A stretch of DNA of 64,000 nt from Brevundimonas lenta (GCF_014196335.1 NZ_JACIDM010000002.1:186001-250000), one strand, 5' to 3'. Shown: positions 18,457 through 26,550, counted from the first letter of the stretch. A program made the numbers and translations. Notes: a model not told the origin generated them from the sequence alone.

Positions 18457-19236
18457 TCACTCTGACCTGAACTGGATGGCTTGGTCGTCGGCGTCCGGCG
18501 CGAAGGCGAACGTCCGGGCGTCGAAGGCCGCATTGGTGTTCCAGCCGAGCGTCGCCGTGTACTTCGGCAGGGTCGGATCGGTCCGGTCGACGATCGATAT
18601 CTTCCGGGGCAGCGGCTCGGACCCTTGCTGGATCCAGATCTGCCAATCGAGTTCGGGCTGGCGGAAGAGGTACTGATCGGTCTGCACCCCGTCGACCATG
18701 GCCGTGCCGAGGTGGACGGCGGACTCGAAGTCCTGCGGCAGGTTAGCCGGATCGCCCCAGTGGAACAGATCTTCGAGGGGCAGTTCGACCCCGTATTGCT
18801 CGGCCGCGACGTCCAGCAGTTCGCCGATGGTCGGCGGCGCATCGACGGTCGCATAGTAGCTGCGCGTCGGCGCATAGACCGTGAAATGCTGGCCGTCATA
18901 GATGAACTGCCGCTGCTTCCGCGACGTATTGTTCTCGACGAACAGTCGGTCGGGCCGTCGGACCCGATAGGTCGTGACGCCATCCAGGTCGAATTTCTGG
19001 TCCGCCCCCAGCATCAGCTCCCGACTGGTCTCGGCCGTGATTTCGAAATTCTGCAACGTGCCGAGGTAGGCGCCCATGCGGTGCAGCGCGGCGACGGCTT
19101 CCGGATCGACGGTGGCCGCTGGCGCGGCAGTTGCCGCCGCATCGGTCGTCTGGGCGAGGGCGCACGGCGCGGCGGCGGTCAGTACTGCGGCGAGCGCCAG
19201 GGCGGGAAGGGATGCATGCATCATGGGATTCCTCAT
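18457..19236 (-). CDS. DUF2092 family periplasmic protein
   Basis: The 259-residue protein has a signal peptide ending near ...APCALAQ and the DUF2092 core: AVAALHRMGAYLGTLQNFEITAETSRE, YRVRRPDRLFVENNTSRKQRQFIYDGQHFTVY and QPELDWQIWIQQGSEPLPRKISIVDRT. The fold is a LolA/LppX-like half-barrel by family knowledge, suggesting lipid or lipoprotein handling, but that is not proven. The ATG overlaps the stop of the upstream DUF4136 gene (ATGA), so translation is coupled. An internal ATG four codons in is an alternative start. Second gene of a four-gene operon. Confidence 0.85.
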   Translation of the reverse strand: MRNPMMHASLPALALAAVLTAAAPCALAQTTDAAATAAPAATVDPEAVAALHRMGAYLGTLQNFEITAETSRELMLGADQKFDLDGVTTYRVRRPDRLFVENNTSRKQRQFIYDGQHFTVYAPTRSYYATVDAPPTIGELLDVAAEQYGVELPLEDLFHWGDPANLPQDFESAVHLGTAMVDGVQTDQYLFRQPELDWQIWIQQGSEPLPRKISIVDRTDPTLPKYTATLGWNTNAAFDARTFAFAPDADDQAIQFRSE

Positions 19237-19820
19237 CGGGACTCGCCGGGAAGACTGGTCATCATCTCGGCGAAGATGGCGTTCAGGCGGGGCTGGGCGA
19301 TGGAGGTGCTGTCGACGCGCTGTTTCGAGACCGCCCGCCAGGCGAGCTGGTTCGACGCCCGGTCGACGAGGTCCAGAATGACCGTTCCATCGGTGTAGTT
19401 GACCGTCATCCCGGTCATGGACGGGTAGCCGTAGACCCCCCAGCCCGGCACGCAGCCACTGAAGCCGCATGCCGCCGGGCCGACCGGCCCGTCATAGGCG
19501 GCGCGGGCGTCGGAGTGCGGCGTCAGGCCGATGAAGTAGGCCACCAGCAGCGTCGCCTCGTCCGGATCGGACACCTGCCGGAAGCCCTTGGCCGCCAGAC
19601 CTTCCTCGACGGCGGTCTTGATCCGCGACTGGACGAGGTCATTGGTCACCGCGGGATTGGCGCCCCGCTCGACGACGCTTTCGATGGGTTTCCAGGCGTA
19701 GGTCGAGCCCGGCGCGATGGCGCTGGCCTGCGTCACGGTGAGCTCGGGCCCCGTGGTCTCGCAGGCGCCCAGCCAGAGGGCCGAACCGACAGCGAGGATG
19801 ACGGGCGCGAACCCCTTCAT
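19233..19820 (-). CDS. DUF4136 lipoprotein (first copy)
   Basis: The 195-residue protein starts MKGFAPVILAVGSALWLGAC with a lipobox (LGAC, lipid Cys20). The DUF4136 body shows GSTYAWKP, NDLVQSRIKTAVEEGLAAKGFRQV, DEATLLVAYFIGL, and TVNYTDGTVILDLVDRASNQLAWRAVSKQRVD. AGGAG precedes the ATG. It leads the operon DUF4136-DUF2092-Gly-rich-porin-like. It is clearly paralogous to the lipoprotein at 20 kb. Regulatory element 2 lies 66 bases upstream. The family is outer-membrane or periplasmic and of unknown activity. Confidence 0.88.
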   Translation of the reverse strand: MKGFAPVILAVGSALWLGACETTGPELTVTQASAIAPGSTYAWKPIESVVERGANPAVTNDLVQSRIKTAVEEGLAAKGFRQVSDPDEATLLVAYFIGLTPHSDARAAYDGPVGPAACGFSGCVPGWGVYGYPSMTGMTVNYTDGTVILDLVDRASNQLAWRAVSKQRVDSTSIAQPRLNAIFAEMMTSLPGESR

Positions 19821-19886
19821 GGCGGCTCCTTTCGTCCCGGATTTCGGGACTGTCGGCATTATCCTCGCCGCCCTGAAGGCGGCCCA

Positions 19887-19902
19887 TCGGGCGAAACCCC
19901 GA
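19887..19902 (-). promoter_or_regulatory. Palindromic regulatory element 2 (DUF4136 operon)
   Basis: Read in gene direction, TCGGGGTTTCGCCCGA, then T; 66 bases upstream of the DUF4136 ATG. A -10-like GATAAT begins 24 bases past the element. Confidence 0.65.
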
Positions 19903-19954
19903 GAGCCGCCGCGGTGCGGACCGACAAAATCCGCACCGGCGTACGGGACCGGAC

Positions 19955-20563
19955 TCAGCTCGCCGGCGTGTTGCGCGGCAGCGAGCGCAGCATGTCGTCG
20001 GCGATGGCGTTCAGACGGGCCTGGTCGGCGTCGCCGCTATCCACTCGCTGTTGCGAGGTGGAGCGCCACGCCAGCTCGCCCGAAGCCCGGTCGACGATGT
20101 CGAAGATCACCGTGCCGTGGGTGTAGTTGATCGTGTCGACGTTCAGCGTCGGGGCGCCGTACCAGCCCCAGCCGCCCATGCAGCCGCGGAAGCCGCACGC
20201 TCCCATCGGCGGGCCGCCGAAATTGTCGGCGCGCACCTCGGTCCGGTCCTGAAGGCCGATATGGTACGAAACCAGCAGTGTCGCCTGCTGCGGATCCGAG
20301 ACCCGCTGGAAGCCGCGGGCCACCATCGCCGCGTCGAAGGCGGATGTGATGCGCTGCTGGATGATGTCGTTGGCGACGCGCGGATCCGCGGAGCTCCGGA
20401 CCGTCGGGTCGAAGGGCGCCCAGGCGTAGGTGGAACCCGGGATCACGGACTGGGTGCTCGACTGAAGCACCGACACGTCGCCAGCCGGCGTTCCGCAGGC
20501 CGTGAGGCTGAGAAGGGAAACAGCGACGACCGTCGCTGCCGTGCGAACAGATGGGAAGGTCAT
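19955..20563 (-). CDS. DUF4136 lipoprotein (second copy)
   Basis: 202 residues; signal MTFPSVRTAATVVAVSLLSLTAC with lipid Cys. It shares GSTYAW, NDIIQQRITSAFDAAMVARGFQRVSDP, QATLLVSYHIGLQ, and NYTHGTVIFDIVDRASGELAWRSTSQQRVD with the neighbouring copy, so the two are tandem paralogues that have diverged substantially. Both keep a CGF-GC pair (ACGFRGCMGGWGWYG), probably a disulphide. It has its own promoter region with element 3, so it is not simply read from the HAD gene upstream. AGGA lies about eight bases before the ATG. Confidence 0.88.
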   Translation of the reverse strand: MTFPSVRTAATVVAVSLLSLTACGTPAGDVSVLQSSTQSVIPGSTYAWAPFDPTVRSSADPRVANDIIQQRITSAFDAAMVARGFQRVSDPQQATLLVSYHIGLQDRTEVRADNFGGPPMGACGFRGCMGGWGWYGAPTLNVDTINYTHGTVIFDIVDRASGELAWRSTSQQRVDSGDADQARLNAIADDMLRSLPRNTPAS

Positions 20564-20620
20564 CGTAGGGTCCTCGCTGCGAGATACCGCAGTTCTCAAC
20601 CCATGATGGCTTGGGCGTAA

Positions 20621-20636
20621 TCAGGTGAAGACCTGA
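20621..20636 (-). promoter_or_regulatory. Palindromic regulatory element 3 (second DUF4136)
   Basis: In gene direction TCAGGTCTTCACCTGA, a perfect six-base inverted repeat (TCAGGT/ACCTGA) around CTTC, followed by T. It is 57 bases before the ATG. Confidence 0.65.
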
Positions 20637-20672
20637 GCGACGTCCCGGGCGATCCCCAGAAACATCCTTTCC

Positions 20673-21647
<975 letters not shown>

Positions 21648-21714
21648 CGGGTGTGCTGCTGGCGAATCCGTGTTCTGACGACCTAGAGACACCACGCCGC
21701 GCCGTTGCAGGGCA

Positions 21715-21730
21715 TCGGGTCTGCACCCTA
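21715..21730 (-). promoter_or_regulatory. Palindromic regulatory element 4 (HAD hydrolase)
   Basis: In gene direction TAGGGTGCAGACCCGA, then T, 67 bases before the HAD start. The GGGT/ACCC arms pair, but the centre (GCAG) departs from the usual TTTC/CTTC, making this the most divergent copy. Confidence 0.45.
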
Positions 21731-21770
21731 TGCGCCCGGCCTCTACGCCTTACTCCACTCTGAAAATGCA

Positions 21771-21798
21771 GAAGGCCGGCGGTTTCCCGCCGGCCTTC
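21771..21798 (-). terminator. Stem-loop terminator after the sulfatase pseudogene
   Basis: Twelve-base perfect arms GAAGGCCGGCGG and CCGCCGGCCTTC around TTTC. On the minus strand the stem is followed by TGCATTTTC, an imperfect U tract. It lies 26 bases beyond the relic stop codon and before the HAD promoter. Confidence 0.7.
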
Positions 21799-21823
21799 GA
21801 CAAGCACATGCTACGCGGCGAGA

Positions 21824-22899
21824 TCAGCCGCCGCCCTGGGCCTCGGCCATCTTCGCAATCGCGTCGTCGATGGTGAAGGTGTTGGGCTTCTGGATCGGCG
21901 GGAAGTCCTTGAACGTGTCGGCGAACTTGCCCGCCAGACCCCACGCTCCGTACAGGAGCCTTCCCAGTTCGAGTTCTTCTCGCTGCGGAAGGGGGTCATG
22001 CCGCCGTCCGGCCAGCTGTTGCGGTGCGGGCCGTTGTCGGTCGAGTAGACCACGATGGTGTCCTCGGCCAGGCCGAGTTCGTCGAGCAGGTCGAGCATCT
22101 GACCGACGTTCTTGTCATGGTCGATCATGGTGTCGTGGTAGGGCGACTGCCAGCGGCCCGCCTGGCCCAGGCTCGACTTCTTGGTGTGCGTGAACATGTG
22201 CATGTGCGTCGTGTTCAGCCAGACGAAGAAGGGCGTATCGGCGTCGTTGGCTTCCTTGATGAAGCGGGTGGCGTGCTCGACGAACTCGTCGTCGCAGGTT
22301 TCCATCCTCTCCTTGGTCAGGGGGCCGGTTTCCTCGATCTTCTGCTTGCCCACCTTGCCCCAGCGCTCGTGGGTGGTGGTGTCGTCCTTGTCGGTGGCCC
22401 AGGAGTGGATCACGCCGCGCGGGCCGCTGTTCTTGCGGAAGTTCGGGAAGTCCTTTTCCGGATAGTAGTCGTACATCTCCGGCTCTTCCTCGGCGTTGAG
22501 GTGGTAGAGGTTGCCGAAGAACTCGTCGAAGCCGTGGTTGGTGGGCAGCATGTGGTTCAGGTCGCCGAGGTGGTTCTTGCCGAACTGCCCCGTCTTGTAG
22601 CCCTGTTCCTTGAGCAGCCCGGCGATTGTCACCACGCCCTCCGGCATGCCGACAGGCGAGGCAGGGGCGCCCACCTTCGACAACCCGGTCCGCAACACGC
22701 TCTGGCCGGTGATGAAGGACGACCGGCCGGCCGTGCAGCTCTGTTCGCCATAGCTGTCGGTGAACAGCATGCCCTCGTCGGCTATCCGGTCGATGTTGGG
22801 CGTCCGGTAGCCCATCAACCCTTTGCTATAACAGCTCAAATTACTGATCCCGATGTCATCGCCCCAGATGACGAGGATGTTGGGTTTTCCGTTTGGCAT
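21824..22899 (-). pseudogene. Arylsulfatase with internal deletion and frame change
   Basis: The first 314 codons encode a good type I sulfatase: IWGDDIG metal site, the formylglycine motif CTAGR with Cys55, GKNHLGD, and TDNGPHRNSWPDGGMTPFR. After NSNWEG (311-314) the family normally continues for some 190 further residues. Here the DNA jumps at about 21958 straight to what is, in a different frame, the normal family C-terminus (GKFADTFKDFPPIQKPNTF...), ending at a TGA at 21824-21826. The read-through frame instead gives an Arg/Ser-rich nonsense tail ending at 21811. This is therefore an internal deletion of roughly 550-600 bp that also shifts frame. No signal peptide. The promoter element (22955) and terminator remain. 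A shortened enzyme would lack part of the sulfatase fold and is unlikely to work. Confidence 0.8.
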
Positions 22900-22928
22900 G
22901 ACTGTTCTCCGGGGAAGGGGCTGAAGGC

Positions 22929-23114
22929 TTATCGGCCGCTCAGGGACGACGGGATCAGGTGAAGCCCTGGGGCGCGGGCGGGGGAGGCCTCATGCGGGAT
23001 CGCCTGCTTCGCCGCGGTGTCGTTCCACGACGGCAGCGCCGCCAGCACCGGTGTGGCCCAGGCCAGGGTCAGGGCGACGACAAGGCTGGCGAGCGCAGCA
23101 AAGTGACGGGTCAT
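22929..23114 (-). pseudogene. 5' remnant of an exported HAD phosphatase gene
   Basis: A strong AGGAG and ATG open a clear signal peptide (MTRHFAALASLVVALTLAW...VLA) followed by LPSWNDTAAKQAI. In exported HAD phosphatases of the same group as the 20.7-kb gene, that is the segment just before the DFV...FDNDGTLW core. After this point the frame runs into unrelated HEASPARAPGL... and stops at residue 61. The break lies about 20 bases before the sulfatase regulatory element, so the body of the gene was lost up to the sulfatase promoter. It could still make a short exported peptide. The reading as a remnant is inference from family resemblance. Confidence 0.6.
22955..22970 (-). promoter_or_regulatory. 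Palindromic regulatory element 5 (sulfatase)
   Basis: In gene direction CCAGGGCTTCACCTGA, then T, 55 bases before the sulfatase ATG. It lies inside the out-of-family tail of the HAD remnant frame. A -10-like GATAAG starts 22 bases past it. Confidence 0.6.
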
Positions 23115-23160
23115 GGCAAACTCCTGACTGGAACCTGCAATGCGGCAGGCCAGGCGTCCC

Positions 23161-23176
23161 TCGGGGGAAACCCCGA
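23161..23176 (-). promoter_or_regulatory. Palindromic regulatory element 6 (HAD remnant)
   Basis: In gene direction TCGGGGTTTCCCCCGA, a near-perfect palindrome, 46 bases before the remnant's ATG. It could alternatively influence the divergent DUF1622 gene, whose start is 143 bases away. Confidence 0.55.
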
Positions 23177-23319
23177 CCTGCAGCATGGAAGAGCCCGGTT
23201 CCCCCGGGGCCAGGAACGGCTTGGCGGTGACCGGGTATTTCCGCCTTGAACCTGGGTGTTCAGCCGATGGTGCCCGGCCTGCCGCTCGGGTCCCCTCGGC
23301 GCCTTCATCGGAGGTTCGC

Positions 23320-23679
23320 ATGGAAGCCGTCGTCGATGCACTGGCCACCCACGTGGCGACCGTCTGCGAGGCGGTGGCGGTCGTGATCCTGGCGGTCGCC
23401 GCCCTCTCGGCGGTGGTCAGGGTCGCCAGGAACTGGCGCGCCTACAGCGATCTACGGCTCAAGAAGGACATCTGGCTGGGCTTCGCGGCCTCCATCGTCC
23501 TGGCCCTCGAGTTCGCCCTCGCGGCTGACATCGCCGACACGATCGTGGCTCCCAACTGGGAAGAGATCGGACAGCTGGCGGCCATCGCCGCCATCCGGAC
23601 CATCCTCAACCTGTTCCTTGAGCGGGACCTCGAGGCGGCGCGGGCCATGAGGCTGGAAGGCGAAGCGGCGACAGAGTGA
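23320..23679 (+). CDS. DUF1622 family membrane protein
   Basis: 119 residues with two to three hydrophobic helices: VATVCEAVAVVILAVAALSAVV, then LGFAASIVLALEFALAADIADTIVAP, then QLAAIAAIRTILNLFLERDLE. The (L/F)G...LEFALAADI-DT and IRT-LN-FLE-ELE segments are the DUF1622 signature. The ATG is chosen because GGAGG lies five bases upstream and the start directly precedes the first helix; the upstream open frame overlaps regulatory DNA. It runs opposite to its neighbours. A TGAAC/GTTCA inverted repeat with a six-base spacer (23247-23262) is 57 bases upstream. Inner-membrane location; role unknown. Confidence 0.85.
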   Translation: MEAVVDALATHVATVCEAVAVVILAVAALSAVVRVARNWRAYSDLRLKKDIWLGFAASIVLALEFALAADIADTIVAPNWEEIGQLAAIAAIRTILNLFLERDLEAARAMRLEGEAATE

Positions 23680-23689
23680 GCCTTCGCCG

Positions 23690-24658
23690 TCAGTCGCGGA
23701 TCACCACGCGGAAACCCACGTGCGACGCGCCGGAGTCCTCGGCCTGGGCGTGCCGCGCGGCCGGCCGGTAGCGGCGGCAGTAGTTGGGGGCGCACAGGTG
23801 CGAGCCGCCCTTCAGCACGCGCCGCGGAATCTTCAGATGCGCCGCCGCCGGGTCGTAGCTCATCGTCGCGCATCCGCCCTGCGGGTTCTTCGCCGCGCAG
23901 CAGGCGCTGGTCGGCGCCTTCGGATTGGTCGCCGACCAGAAGTCGCGGGTCCACTCCCAGGTGTTCCCGATCATATCGTACAGGCCGTAGCCGTTCGGCG
24001 GATACGTGCCGACCGGCGACGTCCTCGGCCAGCCGTCCTCCGTGTAGTTGAAGATCGGGAAGGGGCCCTGCCAGACGTTGGCCATATGTTTGCCGTCCGG
24101 CGTCAGCTCTTCGCCCCAGGCGTAGGCCGCGCCGTCCAGACCGCCGCGCGACGCCAGCTCCCATTCCGCCTCGGTGGGCAGGTCCGCGCCCGCCCACAGG
24201 GCATAGGCCGCCACATCCTCCCAGGCGACGTGGACCACCGGGTGATCGTCCAACCCCTCCAGCGAGCTTCTCGGTCCGGCGGGGTGTCGCCAGTCGGCGC
24301 CGGCGATGTAGTGCCACCATTCGCCGTCCCGCAGCGGCTGCCCCCTCGGCGGTTGCACGAAGACGATCGACGACGGCCCAAGCAGGGCGGGATCGACGCC
24401 GGGGTACAGCGCCGGGTCGACGGGGCGTTCGGACACGGTCTTCCAGCCGGTCGCCTCGACGAAGGCCCTGAACTGCCGGTTCGTCACCGGATGGCTGTCG
24501 ATCCAGAAGCCGTCCACCTGCACGGACCGTGCCGGGGCCTCCTCGGGATAGTGCTCGTCAGAACCCATCCGGAAGGTCGCGCCCTCGATCCGGATCATGC
24601 CCGGCCTTACGGGGGCGCCTTCCGGCGACTTTTCCTTCACGCCCGTCTGCACCGTCAT
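23690..24658 (-). CDS. Formylglycine-generating enzyme (SUMF1/FGE family)
   Basis: Oxidises the active-site Cys of type I sulfatases to formylglycine. The 322-residue protein has the FGE-sulfatase fold pattern: FRMGSDEHYPEEAPARSVQVDGFWID, VTNRQFRAFVEATGW, PVVHVAWEDVAAYA-WAG, LPTEAEWE, and GNTWEWTRDF. Near the C-terminus GGSHLCAPNYCRRYRPAARH carries both copper-binding/catalytic cysteines of true aerobic FGEs (Cys289, Cys294). The start MTVQTG has GGAGG seven bases upstream and is 53 bases from regulatory element 7; an in-frame ATG at 24691 lies too close to that element. The only sulfatase in the window, two genes away, is broken, so targets must be elsewhere if it is still used. Confidence 0.92.
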   Translation of the reverse strand: MTVQTGVKEKSPEGAPVRPGMIRIEGATFRMGSDEHYPEEAPARSVQVDGFWIDSHPVTNRQFRAFVEATGWKTVSERPVDPALYPGVDPALLGPSSIVFVQPPRGQPLRDGEWWHYIAGADWRHPAGPRSSLEGLDDHPVVHVAWEDVAAYALWAGADLPTEAEWELASRGGLDGAAYAWGEELTPDGKHMANVWQGPFPIFNYTEDGWPRTSPVGTYPPNGYGLYDMIGNTWEWTRDFWSATNPKAPTSACCAAKNPQGGCATMSYDPAAAHLKIPRRVLKGGSHLCAPNYCRRYRPAARHAQAEDSGASHVGFRVVIRD

Positions 24659-24711
24659 GCCTCGCCTCCGTGTCAGATACGGATTTGGCATCCCGTCCCA
24701 CGGGGGCGCTA

Positions 24712-24727
24712 TCAGGCGTTACCCTGG
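24712..24727 (-). promoter_or_regulatory. Palindromic regulatory element 7 (FGE)
   Basis: In gene direction CCAGGGTAACGCCTGA, then T, 53 bases before the chosen FGE ATG. CCAGGG and the CCTGA half match the sulfatase copy; the centre is TAAC. Confidence 0.55.
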
Positions 24728-24744
24728 GATGGCGCGCCGCGCGC

Positions 24745-24777
24745 GAAAAAGGCGGCCCCGCAGGAGAACGGGGCCGC
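24745..24777 (-). terminator. Intrinsic terminator of the candidate small RNA
   Basis: On the minus strand a perfect nine-base stem GCGGCCCCG/CGGGGCCGC encloses TTCTCCTG and is followed by CTTTTT. It lies upstream of the FGE element and promoter, so it cannot belong to FGE. It must end a transcript that starts within the preceding 100-130 bases or reads through from further upstream. Confidence 0.85.
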
Positions 24778-24845
24778 GTGAGTTTCGCCACGGGAGGTCA
24801 TGGAGCCGGAGGAATAGCTCCCGGTCCGAAAAGCGGACTTTCAAC
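24745..24845 (-). ncRNA. Candidate regulatory small RNA with CU-rich anti-SD segments
   Basis: Between regulatory element 8 and the terminator lies a transcript-sized segment with no credible gene. Predicted structure from the 5' side: hairpin GTCCG-CTTTT-CGGAC (24824-24838), then hairpin GGAGC/GCTCC (24802-24821) whose loop shows TTCCTCC, an unpaired stretch with ACCTCCC (24792-24798), then the terminator whose loop shows TCTCCT. Three accessible CU-rich stretches are complementary to GGAGG Shine-Dalgarno sequences. The 5' end is estimated by analogy with element-to-start distances elsewhere and may be off by 10-15 bases. A 41-codon frame (ATG at 24847) crosses the region but has no SD and reads through the terminator. 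Expression is unproven. Confidence 0.5.
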
Positions 24846-24871
24846 ATGGCGGGGAGGCGAGGGCGGGACGA

Positions 24872-24887
24872 TCAGGCGAAACCCCGA
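24872..24887 (-). promoter_or_regulatory. Palindromic regulatory element 8 (candidate small RNA)
   Basis: In minus-strand direction TCGGGGTTTCGCCTGA, then T; 15 of 16 bases match the best form. It points toward the terminator-bounded segment rather than any ORF. Confidence 0.65.
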
Positions 24888-25080
24888 CGCGACCTCTGGC
24901 TGTTCCCAGGGCGTTGTTTCACGCGGGCCTTCATCGTCCTGATTGGGCTGGAATCCCCGACGGGCCGTCTTCCGCCCGAGCCTTCCTGCAAGCTCGATCG
25001 AGATGGTGGAAGACGGCCCTGAGCACTGATGGCGGCCTGCGAGCAGGCGGTCGGGGGGCGATCGCCATCAATGCGTTCGA
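24888..25080. other. Inverted-repeat-rich intergenic segment beyond DUF1254
   Basis: No gene seen. A 12-base arm GGGCCGTCTTCC (24962-24973) pairs with GGAAGACGGCCC (25008-25019) and encloses the palindrome CTCGATCGAG (24993-25002). Further on are GCCTGC-GA-GCAGGC (25035-25048) and GGCGATCGCC (25057-25066). The nested structure follows the DUF1254 stop on the minus strand but lacks a clear U tract, so it may protect or process the 3' end rather than be a simple terminator. Confidence 0.5.
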
Positions 25081-26481
25081 TTACAATGGCGCCATCCAGT
25101 CCCTTCCGATATCGGGCAGATGCCCTGGGGCGGAATGGGGGGCGCCTGACCCTACCCCTACGGATTCGCTCAGGCGTTTCCGGTGCGGCCTCCGGTCTCC
25201 GGCCGTGACACGCCTTAGGGGCGGGGGAGTCCACCGGCCGTCGAGGACCGTCGCTCCCGGCTGCCAGGTCCGCAAAATCAGCCGGAAACGCCCTGCTGGC
25301 GCGGGCACCCAGTTTGCGCCGGCCGGTCCGGTCGGGCGCTGCGTCTGGATCCGGACATCCAGCGATCCATCCGGGTTGAAGCGGAGGGGGTCGCGACTGG
25401 ACAGGCCGACCTGATCGCCCGCGCCCGCCGCGGGAAGGTGTCCCTTTTCATCGTAGGCCGCCATCGACCAGAAGGCGCCGACGGGCGGCATCCCCTTGGG
25501 CTCGAAATGAAGGTGGTATCCGGTCTCGCCGTTAAGCGCCGCTCCGGCGGCGTCCTCGCACGCTGTGTAGTAGACGGCGTCGTCGCGCAGATTGAATCCG
25601 AAGCCGCGGCGGATGATGGCGGCGCGCTCCAGCGGGCTCAGTCGCCCTCCGCCGGGACGGGACAGCCTGTTCCAGTGATCGGAGCCCGGCGCTTCCGGCC
25701 ATGCGGACTCGGAGATGCTGTTGTGCGCGGCCGCCACGCCCTCGCGCACGCTGGCCGCCACATCCGCAGGGAGGTCGTCCAGCCGGAACGGCCTTGAGCC
25801 GCTGACGCCCAGCCGGGCCAGGCGGCGGCCCAGGGCGCTGCGGAACACCCCGGGCGGATGGCGGGTCATCAGGGCGGCCAGCCGGTCCAGGAAGTCCTCG
25901 GCGTCCGGCGGCTCCACCGACGCCGGCCATGGCTCCCACTCGGCCTCGGGCGCGTCCGCCACCATCCCGCTGCGCAGGCATTTCGGGGTCAGGAAATAGT
26001 CGTTCCACGGCCCGTCATCGATATCGTCCAGCGGGTCGATCAGGGTGCGCCCCAGAAGCCAGACGGCGTTGGTCGGCGCCCGGACGACGGGCAGATCGTC
26101 GGTTGAGCTGCCGCTCCATCCCGGGCCGACGACCACCAGATGCTGCGCGCCCGCGCCGCGCCGGCGCACGCCCAGCGATGCGAAGATCTCGCCCCAGGCG
26201 TCCATCATCGGCATCACAAAATGGCGAGCGCGAAGCTCGGGCAGGCTGATCACCACCGGCCCGCCCCTCAGGTCCAGCCATGCGCTTGAATAGACCACAT
26301 GCGGATTGGGAGAGCACAGGCCGACCGCCTCGCCGGGCCTCGCGTGAACGAATCTGTTGGGTCCCGCCGGATGCCGTCGGCGGGCGGAATCGAGCGTTAC
26401 GAGCGGGTAGCCGGCCAGATAGCCGTCAAAGGCGATCTCGAACGCTTCCTCGGTATCCATTGGGCGATCGGTCATGGTCAT
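25081..26481 (-). CDS. DUF1254/DUF1214 domain protein
   Basis: 466 residues. The N-terminal DUF1254 region (about 10-160) has AFDGYLAGYPLVTLDSARRRHP, PNPHVVYSSAWLDLRGGPVVISLPE and HFVMPMMDAWGEIFASLG. The C-terminal DUF1214 region (about 300-425) has NGETGYHLHFEPKGMPPVGAFWSMAAYDEKGHLP, RIQTQRPTGPAGANWVPAPAGRFRLILRTWQP and DGRWTPPPLRRV. Family members normally end about there; here some 40 residues of Arg/Gly/His-rich sequence follow, suggesting loss of the original stop. No signal peptide is obvious. Element 9 lies 53 bases upstream. These paired domains of unknown activity often accompany sulfatase and HAD genes. Confidence 0.88.
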   Translation of the reverse strand: MTMTDRPMDTEEAFEIAFDGYLAGYPLVTLDSARRRHPAGPNRFVHARPGEAVGLCSPNPHVVYSSAWLDLRGGPVVISLPELRARHFVMPMMDAWGEIFASLGVRRRGAGAQHLVVVGPGWSGSSTDDLPVVRAPTNAVWLLGRTLIDPLDDIDDGPWNDYFLTPKCLRSGMVADAPEAEWEPWPASVEPPDAEDFLDRLAALMTRHPPGVFRSALGRRLARLGVSGSRPFRLDDLPADVAASVREGVAAAHNSISESAWPEAPGSDHWNRLSRPGGGRLSPLERAAIIRRGFGFNLRDDAVYYTACEDAAGAALNGETGYHLHFEPKGMPPVGAFWSMAAYDEKGHLPAAGAGDQVGLSSRDPLRFNPDGSLDVRIQTQRPTGPAGANWVPAPAGRFRLILRTWQPGATVLDGRWTPPPLRRVTAGDRRPHRKRLSESVGVGSGAPHSAPGHLPDIGRDWMAPL

Positions 26482-26534
26482 CGCCGGCCTCCTGTCGGAC
26501 CGACGATAATCCCAGCCGCAGAGGTTCAGACCAA

Positions 26535-26550
26535 TCAGGTCGAACCCCGA
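26535..26550 (-). promoter_or_regulatory. Palindromic regulatory element 9 (DUF1254)
   Basis: In gene direction TCGGGGTTCGACCTGA, then T, 53 bases before the DUF1254 ATG, in the short gap behind the response-regulator gene. A -10-like ATTATC starts 25 bases past it. Confidence 0.65.

Noticed and set aside
23231-23249. Degenerate element upstream of DUF1622 (CCGGGTATTTCCGCCTTGA)
   Set aside because: Needs extra bases in the centre and in the second half to align; not counted among the ten.
24725-24847. 41-codon ORF inside the candidate small RNA
   Set aside because: No Shine-Dalgarno before the ATG (the sequence there is C-rich) and the frame runs through the intrinsic terminator.
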